From positions 77,678,093-77,742,092 of the forward strand of contig CM056738.1 of assembly GCA_029844215.1 (NCBI GenBank): 64,000 nt of DNA, written 5' to 3'. Both the position numbers and the translations under genes were made by a program. Below, piece by piece: positions 32,627 through 44,751 of this stretch (the first letter of the stretch is position 1; every line of letters starts with the position of its first letter). Source of the stretch: Przewalskia tangutica. Taxonomy: Eukaryota > Streptophyta > Magnoliopsida > Solanales > Solanaceae. The notes below the pieces were generated by a model that did not search any database, was not told the origin of the DNA, and saw only the letters and a program-made list of their open reading frames with translations.

Positions 32627-32731
32627 CTTGCATTAGGGTAGACTGTCTACATCACTCCCCTAAGAGTGTGACCTTTTCTAGATCCTGCTAACACGAGATA
32701 TTTTGTGCACCGAACTGCCATTTTTTATGAT
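32627..32731 (+). mobile_element. Au/TS-type SINE, 3' half
   Basis: GGGTAGACTGTCTACATCAC, CCCCTAAGAGTGTGACC and TTTTGTGCACCGAACTGCC match the 3' part of the Au/TS SINE group, ending in a short T-run. It continues 5740-5809 across the whole 26.8-kb nest. Confidence 0.65.
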
Positions 32732-33016
32732 TCGAGCTAATCGGTTTCGAATAATCCATATATGCATCCTTCTCATGAAGTAATGATGTTGTAAACTCTT
32801 GAGAACTTCAAAAAAAAATCTAGTAAAACATTCCAAGTGATTTTTCAGGTACATATTTCATTAAGAAATTGAAAGTAAGCGCAATTAAATCGACTTTTAA
32901 CCAAACATCACATTATCGTACCACACTAATCAGTTATGACAACCAATTGAGCATGAAAAATTAATATGAGGGGGAAAAACAAATTAGCAGCAGTAGCTAG
33001 CTAGTGCTAGTAGTAG

Positions 33017-33019
<3 letters not shown>
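32732..33019. other. Non-coding spacer right of the nest
   Basis: AT-rich sequence without frames or recognisable repeats, running into the (TA)n tract. Confidence 0.4.

Positions 33020-33095
<76 letters not shown>
33020..33095. repeat. (TA)38 microsatellite
   Basis: An uninterrupted TA dinucleotide run of about 76 bp, likely length-polymorphic and a potential cruciform or fragile spot. Confidence 0.95.
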
Positions 33096-33097
<2 letters not shown>

Positions 33098-34423
33098 AAA
33101 GTATGTATGTCTTAGAGACAATCATTATTAGGGACTATTAGGGATAAATGTAGTTGAACACATTCGTATTATTAATAAGATTAATATATTTATGTTATTT
33201 GTGATTATTGAATTATTATTTGATTGTTTGTAATTATTCATTAATGTGCATCCCTTGAGCTTACGTTGTCATTAATAGAGTGAGATATTAATGATAAGAG
33301 TGTAACTCTCAAAGTAGCATCGGCTAATGATCATCGAGAATGAAATATCGATGATATGTTATAAGTCGGCATGTGGTCTGTATCACATTTTTGGAGAATG
33401 TAGTATGTCTCACCTGCTACTAGTAATGGTTACTAGTGATGACTATTTGTTATACATGTCTAGAGTGTTATCAGCGTGTGGGAGATAAATGTCATTTGAC
33501 TTGAGGTCAATACGCACATTTTTTACAGAGTAATGTACTTTGACCCTGTCCTAAGCTTAAACTCCTTATAGGATAAGATACGGCTTGTGTTGGGTACATT
33601 ACGATGTAGACTAAGGTGGTAGTTGAGCCAAGAATATGATTCATTCCTCGATTGGATATTCGAGAGAACACTCAACTTCTCAGTGATATTAGGTCGACCA
33701 AGTCATTGGCCAATATAAGAGACATATTTAGAATATGGTCTAGTTGTAGACTAATATAAATGAGATAAAGTGATCAAGCCATTTGGATAGACACATGAAA
33801 AATCTCAAGCTTGATCGAGTGTGTCGCGAATGAAAGGAATTTATCATCTCACATAAAGGTTATGTTTGTTGGATTCATGTAAACGTACTTCACATATTGA
33901 GTTCGTCATACGGCGCAGTCTAGGAGTTCCGTATGGACCTTAATTGGATTAGTGTCGATATGTGAAAGTCTATAGGGTCACACTATGTCGATTGTCTTTT
34001 CGGTCTAAGGGTGTATTGAGAAAATATTAAATATTCGATTTAGAACCAAGATATTTAAATTGATAATAAATTATGGGATAATTTTTATTAAATGGAAATT
34101 ATTTAATTAAATCAAAATTGGATTTTGAATTTAAAATTAAATGTGTTGAATATATACGGGCTAAGGAGCTGCGAACCTCTACCAAGATTTTTTGGCTTTC
34201 TTGACAGATGAACATAACGTAGTGCTTGCAGTCGAAGGATAGTCGCATGTGCACTCTTTAGTAAAGACTCCAGATTAAACAAATTGTAAGTTATCTTGTT
34301 TAAGTCTTTATAGGTTTCAATTGTAACATAACTATACCAGACTAAAATTATTGGGGTAAGTAAGTTAAACAAAACAAAATTTAAATTTTCGTTGTGCTTT
34401 ACTTGTGTGTTTTGAACCCAACA
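33096..34423. other. Probable degenerate LTR-derived sequence
   Basis: Non-coding. The 3' end, TTTTGAACCCAACA at 34410-34423, has the look of an LTR terminus (CA) after a T-rich leader. I could not find a matching TG end or a target duplication, and no reverse transcriptase is present, so lineage is not assignable. Confidence 0.28.
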
Positions 34424-34618
34424 AAACCCTACGTATGTATAGTTCAATGACGAGATGATAGCCAATTGCAGCTAGTTCCGCTTCTTCTTCCTCGTTCCAC
34501 CCCTTTTTAAGCAATTTTGTTTTAAGAAAACTGTTACTGTGCTATTCTTTTTTATGCCCTTTACAAAATGATTTTTTTTATGATTTTGTAAATAAATAAA
34601 TATATTAAGGGGTAAATC
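34424..34618. other. Short AT-rich spacer between LTR-like remnants
   Basis: No frames, repeats or element ends recognised. It separates the LTR-like end at 34423 from the LTR-like segment starting at 34619. Confidence 0.35.
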
Positions 34619-35460
34619 GTGTTGGAAATTTATTAACTTGAATAAAGTTAATTCTATTATTAATGACTCGAATAATTGAGGCCCCGCACGTCGGAAACGT
34701 CGTTTTCACACATGTGCAAACGTTGTACCAAGGATCGTAAATTTCCTTAGTGAAAGAGATATTGATACATATACGAAATGTTTGAGACATGAAATGATAG
34801 ACGGTTATTGACCAAATGACAAGTGTTTCACATTGGTAAATGAAAGAAGAAGTGTATGATGTGTAAAAGATTAAACGAGTCGAAAATAGTCGTGAAGGGC
34901 CACGCGCAACACCGTCGGAGCGCCGCGACGCTAATTGGGCATTGAGCTACTGGAAGTTTGGCGTCGCGGCGCCTCCAGGCAGAGCTGTGGCGCCTGACAG
35001 GCAGTGAGTTCGACGGAAGACCAATAATTTCTGACTTTTGGGCTAGTCTTGGAGCATTACTTCTCCACGATTTGACACTTGAATTCAGTCATTATTTTGT
35101 TGAATTACACCCCCTCAATTAGTGTCATTACATGGCTATTGAAGGTCATTACTTGGCTAGTTGGGAAGTCATCTTCTACACACTATAAATTGAGACTCAA
35201 AACTCATTTGAAAAACACACTTGAAAATCAAATTTTCAGATTACTTCTTCCTCTCTTGCTTTCTTTCATACACTTAAAAGACTCTTCTTTTATAGTAAAT
35301 TCTTGAGTTTTCTTTGCTCAATTGTTGTTGTTTTATATTTGGAGATAAGTTACCAATTACCGTTAAATGAATTATACGGAGTAATATTGTCTTAAGAACA
35401 GAGTGAATATCACTCGACTCAACAAACACCTTTTTTGTTCTCATTTTTCAAATTGTAATC
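34619..35460 (+). other. Probable LTR fragment with GC-box module and TATA box
   Basis: The segment starts TGTTGGAAATTTATT, has a GC-box pair at 34897-35000 (GAGCGCCGCGACGC and GGCGTCGCGGCGCC) and then TATAAATT near 35185 followed by a pyrimidine-rich leader. This order (GC boxes, TATA, leader) is that of the other LTRs here. Ends and target duplication are not identified. Confidence 0.4.
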
Positions 35461-35884
35461 TAAGTTGTTATTACTTTTCTTTCCATTTCCTTTAACCGTT
35501 CAATTTTTGGAATTGTTGTACTTCAATTGTATCTCACAAATCGTACTACTTTATGGAATTACGGTGAGTACTTTAGAAGCAAATGAGACAAAGTGCAGAC
35601 AGTTATGTGTTCAAATTAAGGATAGAAACAAAAAAGAATCTAGAAAAACAATGTACGTACAGAGAGGATAGGCATATGCCAATCTGCTAAACCTGAACAA
35701 ATCATAAACAATTCAAAATCCCACAACTAAGGCTTTATTATATGTATATAGTATATAACTTCGAGATGTGATTAGCTAGATCAGTTGTGCAAAATTGAAG
35801 TTTTTCTTTCATTAATATCAACAATATTTAAAAGTAAGAAGTGGATCTTACATAAATGTATTGATGTATTAGTCGTTACACTTT
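35461..35884. other. Non-coding spacer
   Basis: AT-rich, no supported gene; short frames lack any recognisable domain. Confidence 0.35.
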
Positions 35885-36104
35885 CATTACGAAAAGACTG
35901 AAACTAGTTAAGAATTTTATTATTAATCTATCGCTAAATTATTCGTAGTTAACAGATTCTTTTAATAATTACCTGTTGCTAAATCAAATTAGCGACGGAT
36001 TTCATTGTTTAGCTACAAAAATTATTCATCGCCCAATTAACGACAAATTTTATTGTTTAGCTACAAAAATTATTCATCGCCGATTCCTATTTTTTTTAGT
36101 AATG
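35885..36104. mobile_element. CACTA-like MITE remnant
   Basis: The ends are CATTACGAAAAGACTG and TTTTTTTTAGTAATG, degraded versions of the CACTAC...GTAGTG repeat. Inside are direct and inverted ATTAGCGACGGATTT/TTTAGCTACAAAAATT copies, the subterminal repeats typical of plant CACTA elements. No 3-bp target duplication is visible. Confidence 0.5.
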
Positions 36105-36610
36105 AACTTGACATTGATATCGATCACACAATCACTTTAATTTACTTGAACATGTGAAAGGAATAATTTCACTCTAACTACCTAAGCATGTGAACATCAC
36201 ATACCCCCAACTGTTGACCAAATCTAGCCAAGGTTATATGTATTTTCATATCAGGTTTAATATGTTAACATGAAAATTAGAGTTATGAGTTATGAAAATT
36301 AGAGTTATAACCAAATCTAACCAAGGTTGTATCATGTTACTTTTTGTTTCTAGGTTGTCATATCCGACTTGTTATGAATTTTTTTTAAATGAACTTAATT
36401 TGATAATGTAAAGGTGGTTGGGAATTTACCAAGGCTTACAAATGTACCATTAGGATCGAGATCAGATGTGTTCCAGATCTAATAGAGATGTAAAATTTTG
36501 AGCTAGTCAATATTAATTAAGTAATGTATTATGCAGTTGAGCTTCTTCATAATTTCATTAAATTAATTATAGATGGCATATATATCGAATGATACACCAT
36601 TGCATAAAGT
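36105..36610. other. Non-coding spacer
   Basis: No gene. A short direct duplication of ATGAAAATTAGAGTTAT occurs near 36270-36310. It ends at the AAAGT target site of the TRIM. Confidence 0.4.
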
Positions 36611-36954
36611 TGTAAAGAATGGATCTTAAACCTAACTCAACCCCAAAAAAGTTATCTTGTAGGATGAGGATTGTTCAAGTCCATATAAGGAGTTCATGTT
36701 CTCATTTCATTACTGATGTGAGACTCTTAACACTCCCCGCACGCCCAGACCTCGTTAACTGGAGCGTGGACAATATAATTTGAGGGTCCAACATCGGTGA
36801 ACAAATAATTGGAATGAGTCTAGCTCTGATACCATGTAAAGAATGGATCTTGAACCTAACTCAATCCCAAAAGCTAGCTTGTAAGATGAGGATTATTCAA
36901 GTCCATATAAGGAATCCATGTTATCATTTCATTACCGATATGAGACTCTTAACA
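36611..36954 (-). mobile_element. TRIM (terminal-repeat retrotransposon in miniature)
   Basis: Two 120-122 bp direct repeats (36611-36732 and 36835-36954) of about 90% identity flank a 102-bp core. On the minus strand each repeat starts TGTTAAGAGTCTCA and ends CATTCTTTACA. The core begins with the tRNA-Met primer site TGGTATCAGAGC (plus-strand GCTCTGATACCA at 36823-36834), directly next to the 5' LTR, and ends in a G-rich tract. A perfect AAAGT duplication (36606-36610 and 36955-36959) brackets it. It has no coding capacity and is mobilised in trans. The 5S-like promoter of Cassandra is not visible. Confidence 0.93.
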
Positions 36955-38218
36955 AAAGTCAGTCTCTCCCATAAGTGATTTAATTTCAGTGTCCTCACTA
37001 ACCATGTCTCTTTCTTCAATAATCTGACCGATTTTTCACCGAAAACATTTAAGAATAATAGTTATCTTTATCTTTTACAAAGGTAGTGATGACGACCAAC
37101 GATGATGAAATTTTGATTTCATTATAAGATGGTTTGACTAATTAAATAGAGCTTGGAATTGTTAAGCACCTCCCACTTTCTTGTTCACACTATGCTATTT
37201 AATATCCACTTTCCATGGGCGGGCAAGTTGACCTATAGTCCTATATAAACAATTAATAACTTTTCTTTGTGCTTTGTTTTGCTTTTTTTTCTTTGAATAA
37301 TTTTGAGTGAAGTTTTTGCACGCATTGGTCGTTATTTTTACCTTTTATATTTGTGCTCTTTAATTTTTGTCCGTGCGGCTCATTTAATGAAAATATTCAG
37401 ACTTGCTTTGCTCGACATTAGTTTTGTAACATTTATCCACGGAAACTAAACCTTTGTCTCACTTGACATAAATTATGTAGAAATTAAGTTATGCAATATA
37501 ACTGTTATAGTTTGTTTAGAATTTGTTGTAGTGTACATTCAAAAATTGAAGTTAATTATGTCTTTTGGTGCATATGTTCTTTATCTTTTTTCGTGCCTAT
37601 TTTTGTGGAGTTCAATATGTTTTTGGCAATTTTTATATTAAGTTTTGAAAATTTTGTCGTATCCGACATAACTAGTGGGAACTATTTTAAAGACCACCCG
37701 TTGCAACTACCACCAAAAATTAAAGACCACCCCAAAATAGGAGTATTTATGCGAATACCCAATTTGAGTCCGCCTACAATTACACGTGTATAGGAAAAAA
37801 TCGTGTATAACAACTGTACGAATTATGAGGCGACACGTGGCAATTTATGTTGAGTCGAGTCCAAGTCAGCGGGCATTGTCGGTAGCATTCAAGTGGTACC
37901 AGGAGCAACACAAGCGTAATCGGTACCGGTATGACGAAGACTTAAATGCGTTTGCATTGTAATGGTCAGTCGTTACCAAATCGGTCACACATCTTTCAAT
38001 TGAGAGCTTTATGGAATTTATTGTGATATTAATTATCCAATTATTACAACATTCATTCTCGTGTATTAATGAGAGCATATTTCGTGGGATGTGTACTTGT
38101 ATACCTCAGTATAAATAGGACATTTCATTCCGTTATAACCCATCAAATTCAAGTTATTAAAAAATACTATTGATATTCTCTTAGTTTTTGTGCTTTCATA
38201 CAAGTTACCGTCACTTTG
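36955..38218. other. Non-coding region with an LTR-like promoter segment
   Basis: No supported gene. TATAAATA at 38110-38117 follows a stretch (37780-38090) of higher complexity, reminiscent of an LTR U3/R region, but no LTR ends or matching copy were found. AAAGACCACCC/AAAGACCACCCC at 37690-37735 is a short direct repeat. It ends in the CTTTG target site of element E. Confidence 0.3.
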
Positions 38219-39438
38219 TGTTGGGTGGTTTCCACATGCTCACGCAAGTGTACATATCGTTCACAAGTAGTATAGTCTGATAAGATCGAATCGTCCTCAG
38301 AGACTGGTTTCTAATTACCGTTCATCTATTTTATGTTATCTATTTAGCAATCGATAATAGAGTTGAGTTTTTTTGTTTAACTACTAGAATAATTGCAAGA
38401 ATTAACTAAACTATTGAAGTTGTAATCAGTTATGAAGGAATTAGGGCTTCCAAAATCCTCGACTATCCACTCTATTCAATCTTTAATGCAACTAGAATGA
38501 CTTCTTCTTCTACGTTAAGATAGCGGTTAACTAGACTGTCTTATATTTCGGTTAGGATATATAATCGCTCAACCCCAGTGCGGAACCCTTCTATATTTCT
38601 ATGATAGGATTTACCACATAAGAGGATTAAGAACAGTAACCTATAATGCTACACAAGTATCGGGGTACTTTCGTCCGCGATTTTAACCTATGTCTATTCA
38701 ATTACAGCATATCCAAATCTCTCATCTCGGTTCTTGATTCGAAATCATATAGATTATGATAATTAGTGATCAATTAACTATCAAACATTCATACCAATTA
38801 TTGAATAAATCTTAATCAAGTGAAGAAGAAATTAACTAATGCATTAAGTCATGAAATAGAGTTTCAAGCATTCAAAAGGAAAGCCCTAATAAAGTGTTTA
38901 GCTCCTAGTCATAGTCACGCTAAGAACTAATACAATTCCAAATATAAACTGAATTAAAAAGAAAGAAAGAGAAGTACTGCGAACTAAAGTCTCCAATTGT
39001 AGCTTCCAATCCTTGCCATGTGATATGTTGTGTGTTAGAATGACCTCCCTTCTCATAGAATAATCCATAGGGCTTTTAGTATGTTGCAATTTTCGTGTCA
39101 TATGGACCCTTCTGCCCCTGGCCAAATTAACTTCGGATTCTCGATTTTCGTACCGGCACCGCGACACCTAAAGTTCTGTGGCTTCTCTGATGTTCCAGCG
39201 CCGCGGCCCTGCTAACCGGCGCTGCCTGGCTTTCGTCCGGGTCTTCAATTACTGTCCTTTTTGGCCTCTGATTCCTCCTTTTATGCCCATTTTTCGTTCC
39301 CTTTCGCCATTTTGCCGTTTTGAACATCTGTGACTCAAAAGAAAGAAAAACAAACTTAATACTATACTAAACACAATAAAAATGAGTAAAATACTAACTA
39401 AAAATGACTCAAAAATCGTATACAAAATACGCTTAACA
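38219..39438 (-). repeat. 3' LTR of Athila E
   Basis: About 1220 bp; in element sense it starts TGTTAAGCGTATTTTG and ends CCACCCAACA. It carries the GC-box module at about 39148-39235 and is highly similar to 43505-44746. Confidence 0.93.
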
Positions 39439-39441
39439 AAT

Positions 39442-39453
39442 ACCCCCAAACTT
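39442..39453 (-). other. 3' polypurine tract of Athila E
   Basis: In element sense AAGTTTGGGGGTA lies directly upstream of the 3' LTR and primes plus-strand DNA synthesis. Confidence 0.8.
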
Positions 39454-40872
39454 AACATTTGCTCGCCCTCGAGCAAAGATCAAAGCAAAAACAAAAGACT
39501 CAAATCACGCAGCTGCACAAGATTACTTAGAAACACATGAACGTCAGTTGGGATAATATGTAGGAACAAATGTATCATGAATTTAGCAATCTAGAATTTC
39601 AAGTCAGATATTTCGCAAATTCATTTCAGTCAATCAATGGAAGCATGAATACCCAACATATGCATGTCAATTTTATTTTCATTTTTTTCAAAGTTTCATG
39701 GGCCTGTTTACTTGTTATTCTCCACTAATCATGGACGTACATACTAGAGATCTTCAGGACTTTTCAGGGTTGTAATGTAGGCTTAGGCAGGGGTAGATAA
39801 AAGTTGACATTTAGGCTCAAATTACGTATCATAAGCGTTTTTCTCATGCAATCATTTTGTCCTTCTTTTTGGTATTATTTTTCGTTCATACCTATCATTC
39901 CACTCTTCTCTTTTTGAGAGCATGACACATTCACATAGGCACCCCAAACTTAAACTTTTACATTTTTTTATTGGGGTGCATCAATTTTTCACTCTCTTTT
40001 CGTATTTCTTTTTTACTCTTTTCATCCTTCTTCAATTACTGGTTATGGTACACAAGGGGACATGAGGTGTCAAAGAAATAACTTCTATTTTAGGCTCAAA
40101 GGGGCTGACTAGGGATACAATTTATTGTCAAGGTAGATAATGAAGGGTAAGAAGGGTTAACAAAGAAATGTCTGAATCATTTCCCTAACATGTACATCCT
40201 AACTATTTCGCCTCAAATAACAAGCAGCGGACATCACATATATTTTTCACAATTGACAATACGCTAAGCATAGAATACTCCAAATAATCAGGTTTTCATG
40301 AATCTTTGGCATATCTAACTTAAGCATACATATTTTAGTTTCTCATTCCATTACATTATCCCACTTAATTCATTAGGCGTTCCAAGTAAACACAGTATGC
40401 ATGATCATAAAAAACATTGACTCATATAAAACACAAAAAAAACAGAAAGACTTAAAAATAGACACAAAAATAAAATAAAATAAAATAAGAACCCCCCCAA
40501 ACTTAAATGACACATTGTCCCAAATGTGTAAGACTAAAAAATAAAAGGGACGACTTACAGATAATAGCGGTTCAAAATGGTGGTGGCGACGACATCGATT
40601 TCGGAGAAATTTCATCAGCCAGCGCTATAACTCTGCATCTCCCGTAACATTCGACGCCACTACCGCTTCTGGCGCGCTGCACCGATTTCCTGGCTTTCAC
40701 GTTTTTCCGTGCTTCAGGTCCAATTCTTTCACCTGTCATCACAATGCAACAAAAATACCGAAAGTGAGACTGTTCTATTTAAACTAAATTGCATAATTTA
40801 AATATTGGGTTGTCTCCCTAGTAGCGCTGTCTTTAACGTCTTGTAGCTGGGCGCAGGTTCCTTATCAAATCA
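39454..40872 (-). other. Non-coding 3' region of Athila E
   Basis: About 1.4 kb without frames, homologous in order and sequence to 59130-60555 of element F. It contains a conserved second purine tract (40492-40504) and a GGGAGACAACCCAA segment (40804-40819). Confidence 0.75.
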
Positions 40873-41651
40873 TTAGGGTAAATCAACCCCACAACCTATC
40901 CACTTAAAAATCATTTTCCTCTTCCTCACTCTATTTTTCTTTTTCACATCATTGTGTTCAGTAAGATTTACCTGTTTGTCAGCTTTCATGTCATGAACTT
41001 TTGTTGCAGCTTTCAAACTAGCATGTGGGTTCACAACTGTATGAATGATCTCCCTAGTTTTGGTATGTGCTTGAAGAACTGCTGTGTTAGTTGTGCTTAC
41101 TGCGAAACACTTGTTGCTGGCCTGGGACTCAATGGTGGATTTGAATACCTTGAATACCATATCTTCTTCCTGAACCCGTAGTCGCAATTATCCCTTCTCC
41201 ACATCGATTAGGGCTCTACCCGTTGCAAGGAATGGTCTCTCCAAAATGATGGGTATTTCATCTTCTTCCTACATGTCAAGAATGAGGAAGTCTGCTGGGA
41301 AGAAGAATTTTCCCACCTTGACAAACACATCTTCCACTATGCCTCTGGGGTGCACCACAGTTCGGTCAGCCAGCTGCAGATTAACTGTGGTTGGTTTGGC
41401 TTCCCTCAAACCCAATCTAACACAGACAGAGGCATGAGATTGATACTAGCCCCTAAGTCACAAAGTGCCCTGTTGCATGTTACTTTGTCAATAGTGCAGG
41501 GCAGGGTGAAGCTTCCCGGATCTTTCAACTTAGGAGGCAGTTTATTTTGTAAGATGGCGCTGCACTCCTCTGTCAGCGCTATTGTCTCATAATACGCCAA
41601 CCTTATCTTTTTTCCAAGTATCTCCTTCATGAATTTGAAGTATGCGGGAAT
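40873..41651 (-). pseudogene. Protease region of Athila E
   Basis: Aspartic protease with KLPPKLKDPGSFTLPCTI and the active site ALCDLGASINLMPLSV (Asp intact), the signature of Athila proteases. A TAA (in place of Gln in the usual ALEQIPAY) precedes it and a TGA follows VLDWV. The rest is readable in another frame: VVHPRGIVEDVFVKVGKFFF, FPADFLILDM, and IILERPFLATGRALIDV, where the usual Gly is Glu. The frame at 41187-40873 (RLRVQEEDMVFKVFKST) is the normal continuation, after which reverse transcriptase should start but does not. Confidence 0.85.
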
Positions 41652-43244
41652 TTATTCTAATGCCTCAATGAAGGGGATATTGATGTGAAGCTTCTTAAAT
41701 ACCTCCAAGAACTTGGAGAACTGCTTGTCTATGGACTTATTTTGGAGCCTCTGAGGGTAAGGGATCCTATCAGTGTATTTCCTCAAAGGTGCTGGTGGAG
41801 CTTTCTCAACTGTAGGTTGGTCCTCAGTGACCCTCTCATTTCCTTCCTCAACTGCTTTCTCACCCTCTTTCTCATGAACCACTTCGGGTTGGGAAGCAAC
41901 CTGCTCTAACTGTTTTCCACTCCTTAATAACACTGTCTGACACTGCTCTCTTAAATTGACCTCTGTATTGCTTGGAAGAGTACCCTGCGGCCTATTGGTT
42001 ACCATCTTCACCAGTTGCCCAACCTGCGTTTCCAGGTTCCTGAGAGAGGACCTGGTTTCAGACATAAACTGATTCTGCGAATTAGTGAGTGTAAGCAATG
42101 CAGCCCTCAGCTCATCAAACTTCTCCTGTTGTGTAGGTGGTCTAAACTGCTGGGATGAGGTAGCCTGATTCTGTGCTTGCTGGTTCTGGTAATTACCTTG
42201 ATATGGTTGCTGCTGGGCCTGTCGTTCCTCCACGAAAAGTTAGGGTGATTTCTCCACCCTGTATTGTATGTGTTGGATCTATAAGGCCGCTGAACGTTCT
42301 CAACTGCCTGAACCTGCTCCATTTGCACATTATTAGGTCCACCGATGTGCATCTGTCAAAGGAGTGCGGTCCACCACAAATCTCATAATTTACCGACATC
42401 TGGACTGCATTCACAGACATAGTGTTCTCATTGCGATTAGCCGTCGGAAGGGCCACCTGTGCATTCAGGGCAGTGATGGCATCTAATTCATGTATGCCCA
42501 TAGTCTTCCTGTTATTCACTGACCTGTCATCTGCCCCTTGATGATTGTTGGCAGCCATGTCTTCCAGTAACTCATGTGCCTCATTGGCACTCTTTCTTTG
42601 AACGCTCCCCCTGCTGCAGCATCAATGATGGTACGAGTAGTACCACTCAGCCCATTATAAAAAATGTGGACTAACATCCACTTCTCTATGCCATGATGTG
42701 GGCATTTCCTTTGCAAATCCTTAAATCGCTCCCATGCGTCGTAGAGTGACTCACCATCCACATGGTAATAATTGTTTAACTATCCCCTTAACTTTTCCAT
42801 TTTTGAAGAAGGGAAGAACTTTGCAAGAAACTTTTGTGCTAGGTCCTGCCAGGTGGTGACGGAGTTGGCAGGTAGTGAGTTCAACCAGCTCTTGGCTCTG
42901 TCCCTAAGTGAGAACGGGAAGAGCCTCAGTCTAATGGCATCGTCAGTAACACCATTGTACTTGAAAGTGGCACACAGCTCCAGAAAGTTGGCAATGTGCA
43001 TGTGGGGGTCTTCAGATGGCAATCCCCCAAACTGTACTGTGTTCTGGACCATGCTCAGGATGGCTGGCTTGATCTCAAAGTTGTTTGCCCCTATTGCTGG
43101 GAGCCTGATGCATGTCTGTGCACCAGTAACCGTGGGCAGAACATAATCTCCCAAGCTTCTTTCTGCTGGGACCGGTATTGGCTCATCTACATGTTCAGGA
43201 ACCTCGTTGTTTTCCCCATTCTGATTCGGTGGTTGGTTGTTCAT
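41652..43244 (-). pseudogene. Gag of Athila E, broken
   Basis: Starts MNNQPPNQNGENNEVPEHVD. The gag domain is clear: IRLPAIGANNFEIKPAIL, EDPHMHIANFLELCATFKYN, LRLFPFSLRDRAKSWLNSLP and TTWQDLAQKFLAKFFPSSK, all typical of Athila. A TAG interrupts at 42780, the frame resumes with GESLYDAWERFKDLQRKCPH, then shifts near 42590. The zinc knuckle reads YEICGGPHSFDRC, with the first Cys changed to Tyr. The C-terminal part (from 42233) has LRAALLTLTNSQNQFMSETR and a Glu-rich linker. Confidence 0.9.
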
Positions 43245-43481
43245 GGTAACTGAATCAGATTCCTTTTATTTCGCCTATTTTGCTTGCACATTTTCTCAAT
43301 TTTAGGGTTGAAGGGAACAAGTGTACCTGCTCCTCTCCTTCTTCGCATACACTAAATCCCTGAAATAGACCAAAATCAACTAACAAATCAAGGCAACAGG
43401 GTTCTAACAGTAAAAATAAAAATAAAAATAAAGCCAAAGTAGAAATAAAAATAGATGGTTCGATATTAGAAGTACGTCAGT

Positions 43482-43498
43482 CCCCGGCAACGGCACCA
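43482..43498 (-). other. Primer-binding site of Athila E
   Basis: In element sense TGGTGCCGTTGCCGGGG lies 6 nt after the 5' LTR, the Athila-type primer site usually attributed to tRNA-Asp. Confidence 0.85.
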
Positions 43499-43504
43499 AA
43501 AAAT

Positions 43505-44746
43505 TGTTAGGTGATTTTCACGTGCTCACGCAAGTGTACATATCGTTCACAAGTAGTATAGTCTGATAAGACCAAATATAGTCCCAGAGACTGGTTTCTA
43601 GTTACCGTTCATCTATTTTATCTATTTAGCAATCGATAATAGAATTGGTTTTTTTTTGTTTAACTACTAGAATAATTGCAAGAATTAACTAAACTATTGA
43701 AGTTGTAATCAGTTATGAAGGGATTAGGGCTTCCAAAATCCTCGACTATCCACTCTATTCAATCCTTAATGCAACTAGAATGACTTCTTCTTCTACGTTA
43801 AGATAGCGGTTAACTAGACTGTCTTATATTCCGGTTAGGATATATAATCGCTCAACCTAGTGCAGAACCCTTCTATATTTCTATGATAGGATTTACCATA
43901 TAGGAGGATTAAGAACAGTAACATATAATGCTACACAAGTATCGGGGTACTTTCGTCCGCGATAACCTATGTCTATTCAATTACAGCATATCCAAATCTC
44001 TCCTCTCGATTCTTGATTTGAAATCATATAGATTATGATAATTAGTGATCAATTAACTATCAAACATTCATACCAATTATTGAATAAATCTTAATCAAGT
44101 GAAGAAGAAATCAACTAATGTATTAAGTCATGAAATAGAGTTTTAAGCGATTCAAAAGGAAAGCCCTAATAAAGTATTTAGCTCCTAGTCATAGTCACGC
44201 TAAGAACTAATACAATTCAAAACATAAACTGAATTAAAAAGAAAGAAAGAGAAGTACTGCGAACTAAAGGTGTCCAATTGTAGCTTCCAATCCTTGCCCT
44301 GTGATCTGTTGTGTGTTAGAATGACCTCCCTTCTCATAGAATAATCCCTAGGGCTTTTAGTATGTTGTAATTTTCTTGCCCTATGGACCCTTCTGCCTCT
44401 GGCCAAATTAACTTCGGATTCTCGATTTTCGTACTGGCGTCGCGGCCCTGCAGACTGGCACCGCGGAGCCCAAAGTTCTGTGGCTTCTCTGATTCCAGCG
44501 CCACGACCCTGCTGACCAGCGCCGCGGCGCTGCCTGGCTTTCGTCCGGGTCTTCAATTTCTGTCCTTTTCGGCCTCGTATTCCTCTTTTTATGCCCATTT
44601 TTTGTTCCCTTTCGCCATTTTGCCGTTTTGAATCGATGTGACTCAAAAGAAAGGAAAACAAACCTAATACTATACTAAACACAACAAAAACGAGTAAAAT
44701 ACTAACTAAAAATGACTCAAAAAGCGTATACAAAATACGCTTAACA
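43505..44746 (-). repeat. 5' LTR of Athila E
   Basis: 1242 bp, matching the 3' LTR with scattered substitutions and small indels. GC-box module at about 44430-44540. Confidence 0.93.
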
Positions 44747-44751
44747 CTTTG

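Larger units (their letters stand above)
38219..44746 (-). mobile_element. Athila-lineage LTR retrotransposon E (non-autonomous)
   Basis: A Ty3/gypsy element on the minus strand: 5' LTR 43505-44746, primer site 43482-43498, gag-protease remnant, non-coding 3' part and 3' LTR 38219-39438. CTTTG is duplicated perfectly at 38214-38218 and 44747-44751. The primer site TGGTGCCGTTGCCGGGG and the gag and protease motifs are those of Athila. Reverse transcriptase, RNase H and integrase are absent, the body being only about 4.1 kb, so it is a deletion derivative. Confidence 0.93.

Noticed and set aside
33096..34423. Complete copia LTR retrotransposon
   Set aside because: No reverse transcriptase, primer site or matching second LTR was seen; kept only as possible LTR debris.
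34897..35000. CpG island of a host gene
   Set aside because: The GC-rich pairs match those of LTRs D, E and F and no gene follows; an LTR promoter module is more likely.
41246..41592. Plus-strand frames over the Athila E protease
   Set aside because: Antisense shadows of the gag-protease frames, which carry the recognisable motifs.
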